A stretch of 38,019 nucleotides of DNA from a virus, in the IMG/VR virus record IMGVR_UViG_2077657019_000001, positions 1-38,019 of that record. One strand, given 5' to 3'. Made by a program: the position numbers and the translations under genes. The notes under the pieces were generated by a model. That model ran no database searches. It saw only the letters and a list, made by a program, of their open reading frames with translations, and was not told where the DNA came from. This document shows, piece after piece, positions 37,958 through 38,019 of the stretch; within the stretch, counting starts at the first letter, position 1; each line of letters opens with the position of its first letter.

Positions 37958-38019
37958 TAAGCCGAACATCAAATATGAAGGAAATAGCAACAACTTAAAA
38001 AGGCATCTACTATAGTAAA

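Overview
The window is mostly one integrated temperate phage of about 35 kb, flanked on the right by chromosomal housekeeping genes (dusA, then a transaldolase) and on the left by the end of an IS30-family element. Base composition and the gene families suggest a marine gammaproteobacterium. The Oceanospirillales (Marinomonas-like) are my best guess, but no marker here proves it.

The phage is a mosaic. Its head genes are lambda-like: DUF1441 small terminase, gpA terminase, gpW, portal, ClpP-type protease, gpD, gpE capsid, and joining genes. Its contractile tail is P2-like: gpZ-like protein, gpV, gpW/gp25, gpJ, gpI, tail fibre, sheath FI, tube FII, chaperone E/E' with a -1 frameshift site, and tape measure T. 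The late genes run leftwards from the holin and lysozyme at about 19.9 kb to the tape measure at 0.57 kb. P2-like genes U and D, expected after T, are not seen before the IS30 end.

The early and lysogeny genes lie on the right. The dusA-proximal integrase (34.5-35.7 kb) is followed inwards by a PrtN-like gene, two small unknown genes, a phage csrA, an XRE-ImmA/IrrE protease with a DUF4411 (PIN-like) partner, a CI-type S24 repressor, Cro, a CII-family protein, a DUF2786 gene, and a replication gene that contains six iteron-like repeats. Further left are a second tyrosine recombinase and an AT-rich accessory segment at 23.3-26.0 kb. After these come a KilA-N gene, umuDC under a LexA box, and a small membrane-anchored zinc-ribbon protein.

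The most notable structure is a pair of about 200-bp direct repeats (23.06-23.27 and 24.03-24.23 kb) whose minus strand reads as C4-type antisense RNA, the P1/P7/N15 immunity RNA. Copy 1 lies just upstream of the KilA-N gene and has two antisense segments matching downstream sites, one of which contains that gene's Shine-Dalgarno. In copy 2 the first antisense/target pair differs by three consecutive compensatory base pairs, and its RBS target and regulated gene are gone. An opposite-strand membrane protein gene sits between the copies. I read this as a duplicated, re-specified C4 switch carrying a cargo gene.

Three reading-frame breaks (terminase, DUF2786 gene, and a small gene at 27.8 kb) all fall in short homopolymers. 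They are either sequencing indels or signs of prophage decay.
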